Below, in pieces: positions 34,001 through 41,806 of a stretch of 64,000 nucleotides of DNA. Position numbers and translations under genes: made by a program. The DNA is from Persicimonas caeni. GTDB taxonomy: Bacteria; Myxococcota_A; Bradymonadia; Bradymonadales; Bradymonadaceae. The stretch lies in assembly GCF_006517175.1 (NCBI RefSeq), contig NZ_CP041186.1:4305074-4369073 (forward strand), given 5' to 3'. Numbering within the stretch: the first letter of the stretch is position 1; each line of letters starts with the position of its first letter. Below the pieces are notes generated by a model. The model worked only from the letters and a program-made list of their open reading frames with translations, had not been told where the DNA came from and did not search any database.

Positions 34001-36149
34001 CCTGCGAAGCGAGAAGTACGCTGCGACCTCGACGCCCGAGAGCGGCTACTTGCTGCCGAGCACTGGCAAAAAATACCAGGACATCGTCTACAGCTACGAC
34101 GCCGTCGGCAACATCCTGGCGACCGATGAGCGGGTCGCTGAGATCGGCATCGCCGGCACCGACACGATGGTGCGAGGTTTCGAGTACGACGCCCTCTACC
34201 GCCTCATCGAAGCGACGGGCCGCGAGAGCGACGTCCTCAAGACTGACCCCTGGCAGGATCAACTGACCGCCAAGTCCAACGCGGGCTACAACGACTCGCC
34301 GCAGATCACGCGCGCCTACACCGAAACCTACGCCTACGACGACGTCGGCGGGCTGAGCCTGCTCACTCATCAATACGGCGCAGGCTCCCAGTGGACGCGC
34401 GACTACACCACCGAGACCGGCTCGAACCGCATGACCGGCATGACCTCGGGCGCAAACGCCTACACCTACACCTACGACAGCGTCGGAAACCTGGTCCAAG
34501 AAAACACCGAGCGCCACTTCGAGTGGGACTTCGCAGGAAGGATGCGCGCCTTTCGAAACCAGGTCACCGGCAGCGCGCCGACGATCTTTGCCCACTACAG
34601 CTACGACGCAGGCGGCGAGCGCGTCCAGAAAGTGGTGTGCCGCGGCGCGAAGACCACCCGCACGGTCTATATCGGCGGCGTCTTCGAGCACCAGCAGGTC
34701 ATCGAGAACGACTCTGTGACCACCGAAAACCAGACGCTCCACCTGATGGACGACGCCAAGCGCGTCGCCACCCACCGCGCCGGCCCCGAACTCGACGGCG
34801 CCGACCGCGCGAAAACCCGCTACCACCTGGGCGACCACCTGCAGTCGAGCAACGTGGTGCTTCGGCAGGTGCCCGACTCGAGCGGCAAACTCTTCGTCAA
34901 CCGCGAGGAGTACCGCCCCTACGGCGAGACCGCCTTTGGCAGCTTCGAGTACAAGCGTTACCGGTTTACCGGCAAGGAGAAGGATGAGGAGAGCGGGCTT
35001 CACTACCACTCGGCAAGGTATTATGCGCCGTGGATGGCGCGTTGGACGGCGACCGATCCGTTGGGGATGGTCGATGGTCCGAACCTGTACGTTTACGTTC
35101 GCGGCAACCCGCTGCGCCTAATCGACCCGAATGGCACTGCTTCTGGAGATGCACCAAAATCCGATGACGTGACGATGGTCGACTTTTCTGATTCAAGCAC
35201 GGCATCCCAGACCCGGCCGAATACAAAGGAGGAGGATACATTACTGATAGCCCAAAGTAGAGTTGCTGATGCGTTCGGGACTGCGAAAGGAGAAACAACG
35301 AAGCCGCTGCAACCTCCGAGGAAGAACGATGCTTCAAGTCCTGATAAAGACCAAGCAACTGGTAAGGCAAGTTCCGCTCATTCCGCATTCGTTGGTGACA
35401 GTGTAGGGCGTGCGGGAATCAAAGAGGCGTTCTACGGCACGGCAATGATCTGGACGTGCGGACTCTTTGAGATGTGCGCGACGGACGTGAAGAGAGGAAA
35501 GAGACGGAGTCAATACCAAGATCAAGTGGCTGAAGGTGCCGCGAAACAATTCATCAACCGCGCATACGATGTCGTAAACCCGCCCCTTTTGAGAAAGTCT
35601 GATGGCCAAACAGCGCCAAGAGATGCCTATGAGTACGATAACGAGGCGCAACAGACAGGCGGAACTCTTTCAGGTGCTGCTGCCGGCATTGGAGGCCTGA
35701 TCTTTCCTTCCTGGGCCTATTTTAGTTACGGAAGGCTAGGACCGAGTGTCCTAAACAAGGGAAAGAAATACGGCCCTCATTCAAAGCCGGGTCCTCTCGG
35801 AGCCGGGCCTAGTTCTAAAGCAGCGACTTTCCGCAGCCATACTTATACCGAGAAGATTCTAGCAGAACCCACAGTGTTCTACCGTGTGTACGGAGGAAAG
35901 GCAGGGGAAATCGGAGCGTACTGGACGCGTGTTAAGCCACAAGGCCCCCTACAATCACAGCTAGATTTAGCGTTGCTTCCGGAATGGGGTAATACAGTGA
36001 CAGATGTAGCACGTATCCGAGTACCTGCCGGTACTAAGATTTTTGAAGGTGCTGCAGCGCCTCAAATATCTGATTCCGGCCTTCCCATCCTTCACGGGGG
36101 GGGGAATCAAGTACTAATCTTGAATGTGGACGTGAACTGGCTTTTCTAA
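31041..36149 (+). CDS. 5'-truncated tcC copy 2 with its own tip
   Basis: 1,702 aa, homologous to tcBC from residue ~768 on (GESFASVDQEEFSPPLESRH). The SpvB and propeller domains needed for binding TcA are absent. The frame opens at a GTG created at the junction, without a ribosome site, directly after a terminator, so it is probably silent. The Rhs core is complete up to DPLGMVDGPNLYVYVRGNP. The ~336-residue tip ends in a distinct domain: FYRVYGGKAGEIGAYWTR, then LALLPEWGN, IRVPAGTKIFEGAAAPQ and GGGNQVLI. The Arg, Trp/Glu and Gly-rich pattern recalls NAD-using toxin domains (ART/TNT-like), but this is not secure. An immunity candidate follows at 36170. Confidence 0.8.
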   Translation: MRGESFASVDQEEFSPPLESRHWFMLGGVWDASGDWVLPDFSGEWWQHADTANHPNQLLGDWAYRGDSDDPINDPGQTLQEKLDGLAVEKRREVLRALRGRKLRSESYALDGSSRQDKPFTVSESIHSFRDLSAEALSGEDHGIFFAYSVASRTTNWDRGDDPATSFEWSEDYDQYGQLRKTTSIACPRGFTRPDVVSSEPFLSTHGTTSFIYRDVDGGQYMVDRTEESEAFEIVDSGQSTLIGLKQSVDDGSATKEIQAHAITYYDGPAFEGLAKGEIGAYGMPVRSESLVMTDAILAEAYPAGEGGSPAYLDADSPTWPSEYPAEFKNRIDAMDGRAGYRYDSTTGRYYAPSGGKKYDFQAGAGAKGLPVEMKNPVGHTTSVTYDGYDLLPTQVDATISTTNTTLTTSATYDYRLFKPVEVTDTNGNRTKVAYSPLGLVEKTAVMGKSTETVGDTLDVPGKKFVYDLTFTPATETEPARPVSVKTIVREYHVNPSVSWVTGDETIESIEYSDGFGRVVQTRAQAEELDYERAGEAGVDSAGLPPEHGGGVQNAIPTSDPNRVRVSGWQRYNNKGKVVQKWEPFFSSGFAFGNVTQAQAGKSVKVRFDARGRQVQTIRPDGAKTLVVFGDVPDVADPTSFEPTPWKTYSWDANDYDYEVDDDGNRTAIVGGAEAHWDTPTSALVDALGRTIETVERLEGGEQLVTQTTYDIRGNVLTVVDPKGRTAATQFYDLADRKLRNESIDAGTSTAVFDAVGTPIEARDERGALTLTAADEMLRTTHQWGRDSASETVRLGGRTIFGHEMANPTATNHLGKPYQHYDEAGVVTLEAYDFKGNALENTREVIDPGLMIGAVDDASSANGYVVDTFRVDWTGDLATRKGELVDIDNSPYRTAYKSKSIFDALNRPVQMTLPADQEDADTYGYGKTITPQFNRAGALQSVQMSGTETPSVDYIAYNAKGQRILAAFGNGVMTRYAYDPNVFRLKRLRSEKYAATSTPESGYLLPSTGKKYQDIVYSYDAVGNILATDERVAEIGIAGTDTMVRGFEYDALYRLIEATGRESDVLKTDPWQDQLTAKSNAGYNDSPQITRAYTETYAYDDVGGLSLLTHQYGAGSQWTRDYTTETGSNRMTGMTSGANAYTYTYDSVGNLVQENTERHFEWDFAGRMRAFRNQVTGSAPTIFAHYSYDAGGERVQKVVCRGAKTTRTVYIGGVFEHQQVIENDSVTTENQTLHLMDDAKRVATHRAGPELDGADRAKTRYHLGDHLQSSNVVLRQVPDSSGKLFVNREEYRPYGETAFGSFEYKRYRFTGKEKDEESGLHYHSARYYAPWMARWTATDPLGMVDGPNLYVYVRGNPLRLIDPNGTASGDAPKSDDVTMVDFSDSSTASQTRPNTKEEDTLLIAQSRVADAFGTAKGETTKPLQPPRKNDASSPDKDQATGKASSAHSAFVGDSVGRAGIKEAFYGTAMIWTCGLFEMCATDVKRGKRRSQYQDQVAEGAAKQFINRAYDVVNPPLLRKSDGQTAPRDAYEYDNEAQQTGGTLSGAAAGIGGLIFPSWAYFSYGRLGPSVLNKGKKYGPHSKPGPLGAGPSSKAATFRSHTYTEKILAEPTVFYRVYGGKAGEIGAYWTRVKPQGPLQSQLDLALLPEWGNTVTDVARIRVPAGTKIFEGAAAPQISDSGLPILHGGGNQVLILNVDVNWLF

Positions 36150-36169
36150 GAATGTCGACAGGAGGTCAA

Positions 36170-36523
36170 ATGGATGATCAAAATTACGCTCGGCTGCGGT
36201 CGAGCCTGCTAAGAGAGGGCGCTGTTTTTGGAGTTATCCTCCCCGATGGTTGGTTTGGGCGGCCCTATGACAACATGCTAAAATGCACTGGACTACGACG
36301 AGCTAACGATTTCGTCGAAATTTCCCTTAATGATTGGGTTGAGGTGAGAATTGAGGGCAAGGCAGAGGTTCAACTTACACGTGGAGATGGCCATTCCGGC
36401 AATCAGTTGGAGATAGGCGGATTTGAAAACGCTAAGTTCTCTTATGTTCCAATTGGGGCTACTACACCAGTAAACGAAGTCTATGACAGCGGACAAGTGG
36501 TGCTCGTAGATTTGAGCAGCTAG
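36170..36523 (+). CDS. putative immunity protein for tip 2
   Basis: A 117-aa protein. I place the start at the ATG at 36170 because AGGAGGT (36160-36166) is ideally spaced; an ATG at 36152 has none. It is beta-rich and soluble (FVEISLNDWVEVRIEGKAEV), with no known family recognised. It begins 20 bases after the stop of tcC copy 2 and has the same AT-rich composition as tip 2. The immunity role is inferred from this fixed arrangement. Confidence 0.55.
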   Translation: MDDQNYARLRSSLLREGAVFGVILPDGWFGRPYDNMLKCTGLRRANDFVEISLNDWVEVRIEGKAEVQLTRGDGHSGNQLEIGGFENAKFSYVPIGATTPVNEVYDSGQVVLVDLSS

Positions 36524-36525
36524 TA

Positions 36526-36806
36526 CACGATTTCGCAAATGCCGATCGGTTTCGGCGGCACAGCGCAACGATCTCGTCGTCGGCCTTCCCTCGACGATGC
36601 GCTGCGACGAATGGGAAGCTCATTCCTCCAACGAAGCCGATTCCACGCAGGCAACCACGCCTTGCTGCGGCTCATCACGTCGCGCATCAACTGAGACATC
36701 GAGCGCCCCGAGTTGATCATCAGATCGGTTCGGGGCGTTTTGCGCTCGACGAGTCTCAGCGTTTCGGGCAACGGTCGTCGGTAGCCGCGACATCGGCGCC
36801 TACGGC
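36526..36806 (+). repeat. diverged GTAAGG/terminator repeat upstream of copy 3
   Basis: The region contains a degenerate core (GAATGGGAAGCTCATTCCTC, then CAACGAAGCCGATTCCACGC), the terminator element, and then CTCAGCGTTTCGGGCAACGG, which leads into the tcC fragment IGAYGMPVRSE at about 6 bases before the next frame. It joins the immunity gene of cassette 2 to tcC copy 3. Confidence 0.65.
36704..36741 (+). terminator. rho-independent terminator upstream of tcC copy 3
   Basis: CGCCCCGA (36704-36711) pairs with TCGGGGCG (36730-36737), followed by TTTT. It is the same element as at 7291 and 40550 and lies about 70 bases before the start of tcC copy 3. Confidence 0.75.
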
Positions 36807-39800
36807 ATGCCCGTGCGCTCCGAGCCGCCGCGTGGGACGCTAACGACTACGACTACGAGGTCGACGACGACGGCAACAGGACCGCGACCGTCGGCGGCGC
36901 CGAGGCGCACTGGGATACGCCCACCTCGGCTCTGGTCGAAACGCCTCGAGGGCGGCGAGCAGCTCGTCACCCAGACGACCTACGACATCCGCGGCAACGT
37001 CCTCACCGTCGTCGACCCCAAAGGCCGCACGGCCGCCACGCAATTCTACGACCTGGCCGACCGTAAACTCAGAAACGAGAGCATCGATGCGGGCACCTCG
37101 ATCGCAGTCTTCGACGCCGTCGGCACGCCCATCGAAGCTCGCGACGAGCGCGGCGCGCTGACGCTCACGGCCGCCGACGAGATGCTTCGCACCACCCACC
37201 AGTGGGGCCGCGATTCGGCTTCGGAGCCGGTGCGTCTGGTCGGCCGCACCATCTTCGGCCACGAGATGGCCAACCCGACGGCGACCAACCACCTCGGAAA
37301 GCCCTACCAGCACTACGACGAAGCGGGCGTGGTCACGCTCGAGGCATACGACTTCAAGGGCAACGCGCTCGAGAACACCCGAGAGGTCATCGACCCGGGG
37401 CTGATGATCGGCGCCGTCGACGACGCCTCGAGCGCCAATGGCTACGTCGTCGATACGTTTCGCGTGGACTGGACGCCGGCGCCCGGCGAGACGCTCGAGG
37501 ATCGCCAGGGCGAACTGATCGGCTCTAGCTCGTATCGGACGTCGTACAAGAGCAAGTCGGTGTTCGACGCGCTCAACCGCCCAGTGCAGATGACGCTGCC
37601 GGCCGACCAGGAAGATGCCGATACCTACGGCTACGGCAAGACGATCACGCCCCAATTCAACCGCGCCGGCGCCCTGCAGTCAGTCCAGATGTCGGGCACC
37701 CAAACCCCGTCGGTCGACTACATCGCCTACAACGCCAAGGGCCAGCGCATCCTGGCGGCCTTCGGAAACGGCGTGATGACCCGCTACGCCTACGACCCCA
37801 ACGTCTTTCGCCTCAAGCGGCTGCGCAGCGAGAAGTACGCTGCGACCTCGACGCCCGAGAGCGGCTACTTGCTGCCGAGCACGGGCAAAAAATACCAGGA
37901 CATCGTCTACAGCTACGACGCCGTCGGCAACATCCTGTCGACCGACGAGCGGGTCACCGACGTCGGTGTGGGCGGGACCGACACGATGGTGCGGGGTTTC
38001 GAATACGACGCCCTCTACCGCCTCATCGAAGCGACCGGCCGCGAGAGCGACGTCCTCAAGACCGACCCCTGGCAGGACCAACTCACCGCCAAGTCCAACG
38101 CCGGCTACACCGACTCGCCGCAGAATACCCGCGACTACACCGAAACCTACGCCTACGACAACGTCGGCGGGCTGAGCCTGCTCACCCACCAATACGGCGC
38201 AGGCTCGCAGTGGACGCGCAACTACACCATCGAGACCGGCTCGAACCGCATGACCGGCATGACCGCCGGTGGCAACGCCTACACCTACGCCTACGACAGC
38301 GTCGGCAACCTGGTCCAAGAAAACACCGAGCGCCACTTCGAGTGGGATTTTGGCGGTCGCATGCGCTCCTTTCGAAACCAGATAACCGGCAGCGCGCCCT
38401 CGGTCTTTGCCCACTACAGCTACGACGCAGGCGGCGAGCGCGTCCAGAAAGTGGTGTGCCGCGGCGCGAAGACCACCCGCACGGTCTACATCGGAGGCGT
38501 CTTCGAGCACCAGCAGGTCATCGAGAACGAGTCTGTGACCACCGAAAACCAGACGCTCCACCTGATGGACGACGCCAAGCGCGTGGCCACCTACCGCGCC
38601 GGCCCCGAGCTCGACGGCGCCGACCGCGCGAGGACCCGCTACCACCTGGGAGACCACCTGCAGTCGAGCAACGTGGTGCTTCGGCAGGTGCCCGACTCGA
38701 GCGGCAAACTCTTCGTCAACCGCGAGGAGTACCGCCCCTACGGCGAGACCGCCTTTGGCAGCTTCGAGTACAAGCGCTACCGGTTTACCGGCAAGGAGAA
38801 GGACGAGGAGAGCGGGCTGCACTACCACTCGGCGCGGTACTATGCGCCGTGGCTGGCGCGGTGGACGGCGACCGATCCGCTAGGGATGGTCGATGGGCCG
38901 AACTTGTATGCTTATGTGAGTGGAAATCCGGTGAAGTTGGTGGATCCAAGCGGAACAGCCAAAAATGGTGGCGACCAAGAGAGCGCTGTTGTTTCTTCTC
39001 AGGACGTTTGTCAGGCCAAGTATAGACCGGGTCTTCAAAAAGTCGCAGATGATTCAAAGATGCCGGAGGATGCGAGAGGCAAAGCCCGAGAGATCATCAA
39101 CATGTGCCAGACGCTCGAAACGCACGCAAAAAACATGGCGGAGTTCGACCGTGGCGGGACGTCCACAATATCAACGGGGCGCAGCGCCAGCGACTCATCA
39201 GTACAGACTATACCTATTGATGATCCGGTTTACGCTGCAAAAAGGAGAGCTAAGCGGAACGCTCAGGATATTGAGCGGCTGAAAGGCGCTGGAAAGCAAG
39301 CAATGCAGGAAATGCGGGGACATCCATTTGTGATGATTGAAGAGGCGGCGGTTCCCGAAATAGCCACTGCTCGAGATGAAGCGTTTGCCCTTGAGAACGA
39401 ATATCAGGTTGAAGGAGCTGAAGGCTATAGTACCATTACCAGTCTATGGGCAATCAAGGGTGGCCTGAAAGTTCTGAAAAAAAAATCGGGACTCAGTAAT
39501 TCAGCCTTGCGTCGTTCACTGAAAGGCAAGGCAAAGCATGCTAAATGGGCGAAGTCGAACCAAGATGTGAAGGGGCCGGGCCTAAACGACCACTACAGAA
39601 ACCATGCCGCTCCGGACGATATCGATGTCCAAACGAAAACCGAGTACGACTTAAGTGCACGTATTACTATCCACAAGGGATGGAAGTTCTTTTACAAGGA
39701 CAAGCGGACAGGTAAGCCGCGCGTAGGGTATTACGATCCTGATACACAGTATTTCACCGCCACGTCTGAAAAAGGGGGCAACGTGACCATTCATACTCAC

Positions 39801-39863
39801 TTTAAAGAAGAACGCGGGTGGAGCCATATCAAACACAATTCGCGTGGATTCTACACGAAATAA
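36807..39863 (+). CDS. 5'-truncated, frameshifted tcC copy 3 with its own tip
   Basis: 1,018 codons are open, but only those after ~36955 (GGEQLVTQTTYDIRGNVLTV) are in the true tcC frame. Before that, tcC sequence (WDANDYDYEVDDDGNRTA) lies in another frame: compared with copy 2, about 30 bases are lost between two GTCGA repeats and one base is gained. No N-terminal domains, so no functional cocoon. The core ends at DPLGMVDGPNLYAYVSGNP. The ~300-residue tip is helical first, then ends with a compact domain (LNDHYRNHAAPDDIDVQTKT, GYYDPDTQYFTATSEKGG, IHTHFKEERG). This order resembles BECR-fold RNase toxins; inference. An immunity candidate follows. Confidence 0.8.
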   Translation: MPVRSEPPRGTLTTTTTRSTTTATGPRPSAAPRRTGIRPPRLWSKRLEGGEQLVTQTTYDIRGNVLTVVDPKGRTAATQFYDLADRKLRNESIDAGTSIAVFDAVGTPIEARDERGALTLTAADEMLRTTHQWGRDSASEPVRLVGRTIFGHEMANPTATNHLGKPYQHYDEAGVVTLEAYDFKGNALENTREVIDPGLMIGAVDDASSANGYVVDTFRVDWTPAPGETLEDRQGELIGSSSYRTSYKSKSVFDALNRPVQMTLPADQEDADTYGYGKTITPQFNRAGALQSVQMSGTQTPSVDYIAYNAKGQRILAAFGNGVMTRYAYDPNVFRLKRLRSEKYAATSTPESGYLLPSTGKKYQDIVYSYDAVGNILSTDERVTDVGVGGTDTMVRGFEYDALYRLIEATGRESDVLKTDPWQDQLTAKSNAGYTDSPQNTRDYTETYAYDNVGGLSLLTHQYGAGSQWTRNYTIETGSNRMTGMTAGGNAYTYAYDSVGNLVQENTERHFEWDFGGRMRSFRNQITGSAPSVFAHYSYDAGGERVQKVVCRGAKTTRTVYIGGVFEHQQVIENESVTTENQTLHLMDDAKRVATYRAGPELDGADRARTRYHLGDHLQSSNVVLRQVPDSSGKLFVNREEYRPYGETAFGSFEYKRYRFTGKEKDEESGLHYHSARYYAPWLARWTATDPLGMVDGPNLYAYVSGNPVKLVDPSGTAKNGGDQESAVVSSQDVCQAKYRPGLQKVADDSKMPEDARGKAREIINMCQTLETHAKNMAEFDRGGTSTISTGRSASDSSVQTIPIDDPVYAAKRRAKRNAQDIERLKGAGKQAMQEMRGHPFVMIEEAAVPEIATARDEAFALENEYQVEGAEGYSTITSLWAIKGGLKVLKKKSGLSNSALRRSLKGKAKHAKWAKSNQDVKGPGLNDHYRNHAAPDDIDVQTKTEYDLSARITIHKGWKFFYKDKRTGKPRVGYYDPDTQYFTATSEKGGNVTIHTHFKEERGWSHIKHNSRGFYTK

Positions 39864-39887
39864 GCTCAAATTATGATGAGGACCGCT

Positions 39888-40406
39888 ATGTTCAAAGAAA
39901 AGAAAGAGCAATTGCAGAAGCTGTTGGGTTCGGTGGAAGCAGGTAGGGACATCGCGCCCAAAAGCGTTGGATTCCTCGCAACTCTATCCGCCGAGGTCGA
40001 CCATTGGATGAGACCAACAGAAATAGAACGTGGTGACTTTCATCAGCGCGTACAAACAGCGCTTGCGACCTTAACGGCAGACAAGTACATCGATCGCGCT
40101 ATTGGGCGTGCAACTCGACTGCTGGAAAGCGAGCACCTGAGTCATGAGGAAGACAGCCAACTCGCTTACTTGTTTGAACAAGTTGGTGCGCTGCTATTTT
40201 TTCAGGTTGAGCTAGATGAGGCGCGGCGGGTTGAACTGCTGGATGCTTTGGGTGAGTTTCTCAAGAACCGTCGCCGACGGGGCGAATTCAAAGCAACGTT
40301 TTTGGATACTTACAGGAACAGGATGTCTCAGGTCGCTCAGCTACCCATAATGTCAACCGCGATTCACATGTTGGAGCTGGAGCACCTTTTGGAAAATGAC
40401 ACATGA
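39888..40406 (+). CDS. putative immunity protein for tip 3
   Basis: A 172-aa, all-helical soluble protein (MFKEKKEQLQKLLGSVEAGR...). I prefer the ATG at 39888, with AGGA 6 bases upstream, to the ATGs at 39873/39876. It begins 24 bases after the stop of tcC copy 3. No known family. AT-rich composition and position fit the partner of the copy 3 tip. Confidence 0.55.
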   Translation: MFKEKKEQLQKLLGSVEAGRDIAPKSVGFLATLSAEVDHWMRPTEIERGDFHQRVQTALATLTADKYIDRAIGRATRLLESEHLSHEEDSQLAYLFEQVGALLFFQVELDEARRVELLDALGEFLKNRRRRGEFKATFLDTYRNRMSQVAQLPIMSTAIHMLELEHLLENDT

Positions 40407-40452
40407 TGCTTTGGTGGGCTGTATACACGATACTGGCCACTACGCGCCCCGC

Positions 40453-40549
40453 GACGTATGGGAAGTACATTCCCCGACGAAGCCCATTCCACGCGGGTGA
40501 GCGCGGCTCGGGGTGGTTCACCACATTGCAGGTCATCTAAGACGTCGAG
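40453..40549 (+). repeat. GTAAGG-repeat (GTATGG variant) with conserved tail
   Basis: GACGTATGGGAAGTACATTC is followed by CCGACGAAGCCCATTCCACG, a GTGAGCGCGGCTCGGGGTGG segment and TTCACCACATTGCAGGTCAT. The same sequence, nearly unchanged, occurs at 46536-46631. It leads directly into the terminator at 40550. Confidence 0.85.
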
Positions 40550-40587
40550 CGCCCCGAGTTGATTATCAGATCAGCTCGGGGCGTTTT
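40550..40587 (+). terminator. rho-independent terminator after immunity gene 3
   Basis: CGCCCCGAG (40550-40558) pairs with CTCGGGGCG (40575-40583), followed by TTTT. It lies about 150 bases after the immunity gene. Confidence 0.8.
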
Positions 40588-40617
40588 GCGTGCGGCGAGC
40601 CTCATTATTGGGTGCAC

Positions 40618-40690
40618 GGTAAGGGGAGTACATTCTCCGACGAAGCGCATTCTATGCGGTCATGCGACGTTGTTGGTGAGCGCAGCCGCT
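40618..40690 (+). repeat. repeat type A, short copy
   Basis: GGTAAGGGGAGTACATTCTC, CGACGAAGCGCATTCTATGC and GGTCATGCGACGTTGTTGGT follow the first ~70 bases of the type A repeat, then switch into repeat type C at CGCTACCG. The composite shows recombination between repeat families. Confidence 0.75.
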
Positions 40691-40800
40691 ACCGCCCGGT
40701 GTCGGACACCGTGTTGCAGGGCCTCGTGATCGTCTGGCAGGCTCGCGCAGCCTTGTTTGGCTGTGAAATTCGTGGCTATGATTCTTTGGCTGGCCCAAGG
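40686..40800 (+). repeat. repeat type C, copy 2
   Basis: Matches 7719-7835 through GGTGTCGGACACCGTGTTGC, GGGCCTCGTGATCGTCTGGC and CAGCCTTGTTTGGCTGTGAA. From 40800 to 41156 I see no convincing gene; a 23-codon frame at 40988-41059 (MEEFYDSKRATHAQEDALLA...) is too short to judge. Confidence 0.7.
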
Positions 40801-41156
40801 CACTGCGCCGCAGAATCACTTCCTGGCATCGCAGCCCAGACATATTCGGGAGTCTGTGAGGTTCACGAGACTTACTGCGCGCGCGAAGAACAGTGACGTG
40901 CCCTACGCTCTTCTTCTACGTATAGAACCCTGCTCAGCGGCAGCCGAGAAGCACGAGGAGTGGGCGACCTGAGGACGGTATCTGAAGATGGAAGAATTCT
41001 ACGACTCGAAGCGGGCAACTCACGCCCAGGAGGACGCGCTTCTAGCAGCCGCTGAGTGAGGAACAGAAGTCAGCCTGCGCAGAGCGAGTTTACACAATTG
41101 GTCGGACTTGACCGCCCTTTGTTGCGTATCCAATAACTTACTCAGGACTTACAGTT

Positions 41157-41609
41157 GTGGCTCTCGTCATTTATGCCGAATATATCCCAGGCAAATACAA
41201 GTACCAGTTGCTGGATTTGACTGGGGAGGGGTTTCGTGGCTCAGTAATACCCGTCGAGCTTGAGGTGGACGCTGAGAGAAGAGGCGAACTCTTTGAGCTT
41301 CTGAGTCATATAGCCGAAGAATACGACTCAGAACTCTACGCATATGAAACACATACCCGAGGAGGAGGGGCGGCGAAGGAACGGGCTATGGCGTATCAAA
41401 TTGCCGTAGATGTATTGGAAGAAGATGACCAACCTTCAGACTTATGCTTCGCTGGAGCTGCCGAGTTGAAGCACTGCTGGGTATTTGTATTTGAGGCGAG
41501 CCCCAGCTCGCACAATAGCATAGGAATATTGGTAGACAAGCAATCTGGAAAGGCATTCTTCCGGCGTTATGTAGACGTCAGAGACTTGCTAGACGATCAG
41601 GAACAGTAA
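41157..41609 (+). CDS. putative orphan immunity protein
   Basis: A 150-aa protein with a GTG start. The N-terminal half carries beta strands (LVIYAEYIPGKYKYQLLDLT), and the C-terminal half (KHCWVFVFEASPSSHNSIGI, then LVDKQSGKAFFRRY) has the aromatic strand and (V)DKxxG hairpin of Imm35/YrhB-like immunity proteins. That family call is tentative. It has no toxin tip in front; repeats flank it on both sides, so it looks like an immunity gene kept after loss of its toxin. AT-rich, like the other immunity candidates. Confidence 0.5.
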   Translation: MALVIYAEYIPGKYKYQLLDLTGEGFRGSVIPVELEVDAERRGELFELLSHIAEEYDSELYAYETHTRGGGAAKERAMAYQIAVDVLEEDDQPSDLCFAGAAELKHCWVFVFEASPSSHNSIGILVDKQSGKAFFRRYVDVRDLLDDQEQ

Positions 41610-41642
41610 CTTCCACCGTCAATACCATCCTCGAAGAATCCC

Positions 41643-41806
41643 ACGGTAAGGGAAGGGATTTTCCCGACGACGGATGGGGCCGACTCGGCGCGCTGCGCGC
41701 GCCATGGGAGGGAGGCGGGCGCTTCTCTAGCATTCAGGCTTTCCGTCCACCGGGACAAGCCCGGTGGGGCGGTGGGGGCCCGGGGCGCCGTGGGAGGCTT
41801 CGACAC
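41643..41806 (+). repeat. mosaic of repeat pieces ending at a tcC junction
   Basis: A damaged core (GGTAAGGGAAGGGATTTTCC) is followed by unassigned GC-rich sequence and then GGCCCGGGGCGCCGTGGGAG, which is the middle of the type A repeat (compare 13787). At about 41806 the repeat (TCGACACG) passes directly into tcC (CGGCCGCCAGGTCCAGACG). The shared bases at the join are only CG-rich microhomology. Confidence 0.7.
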
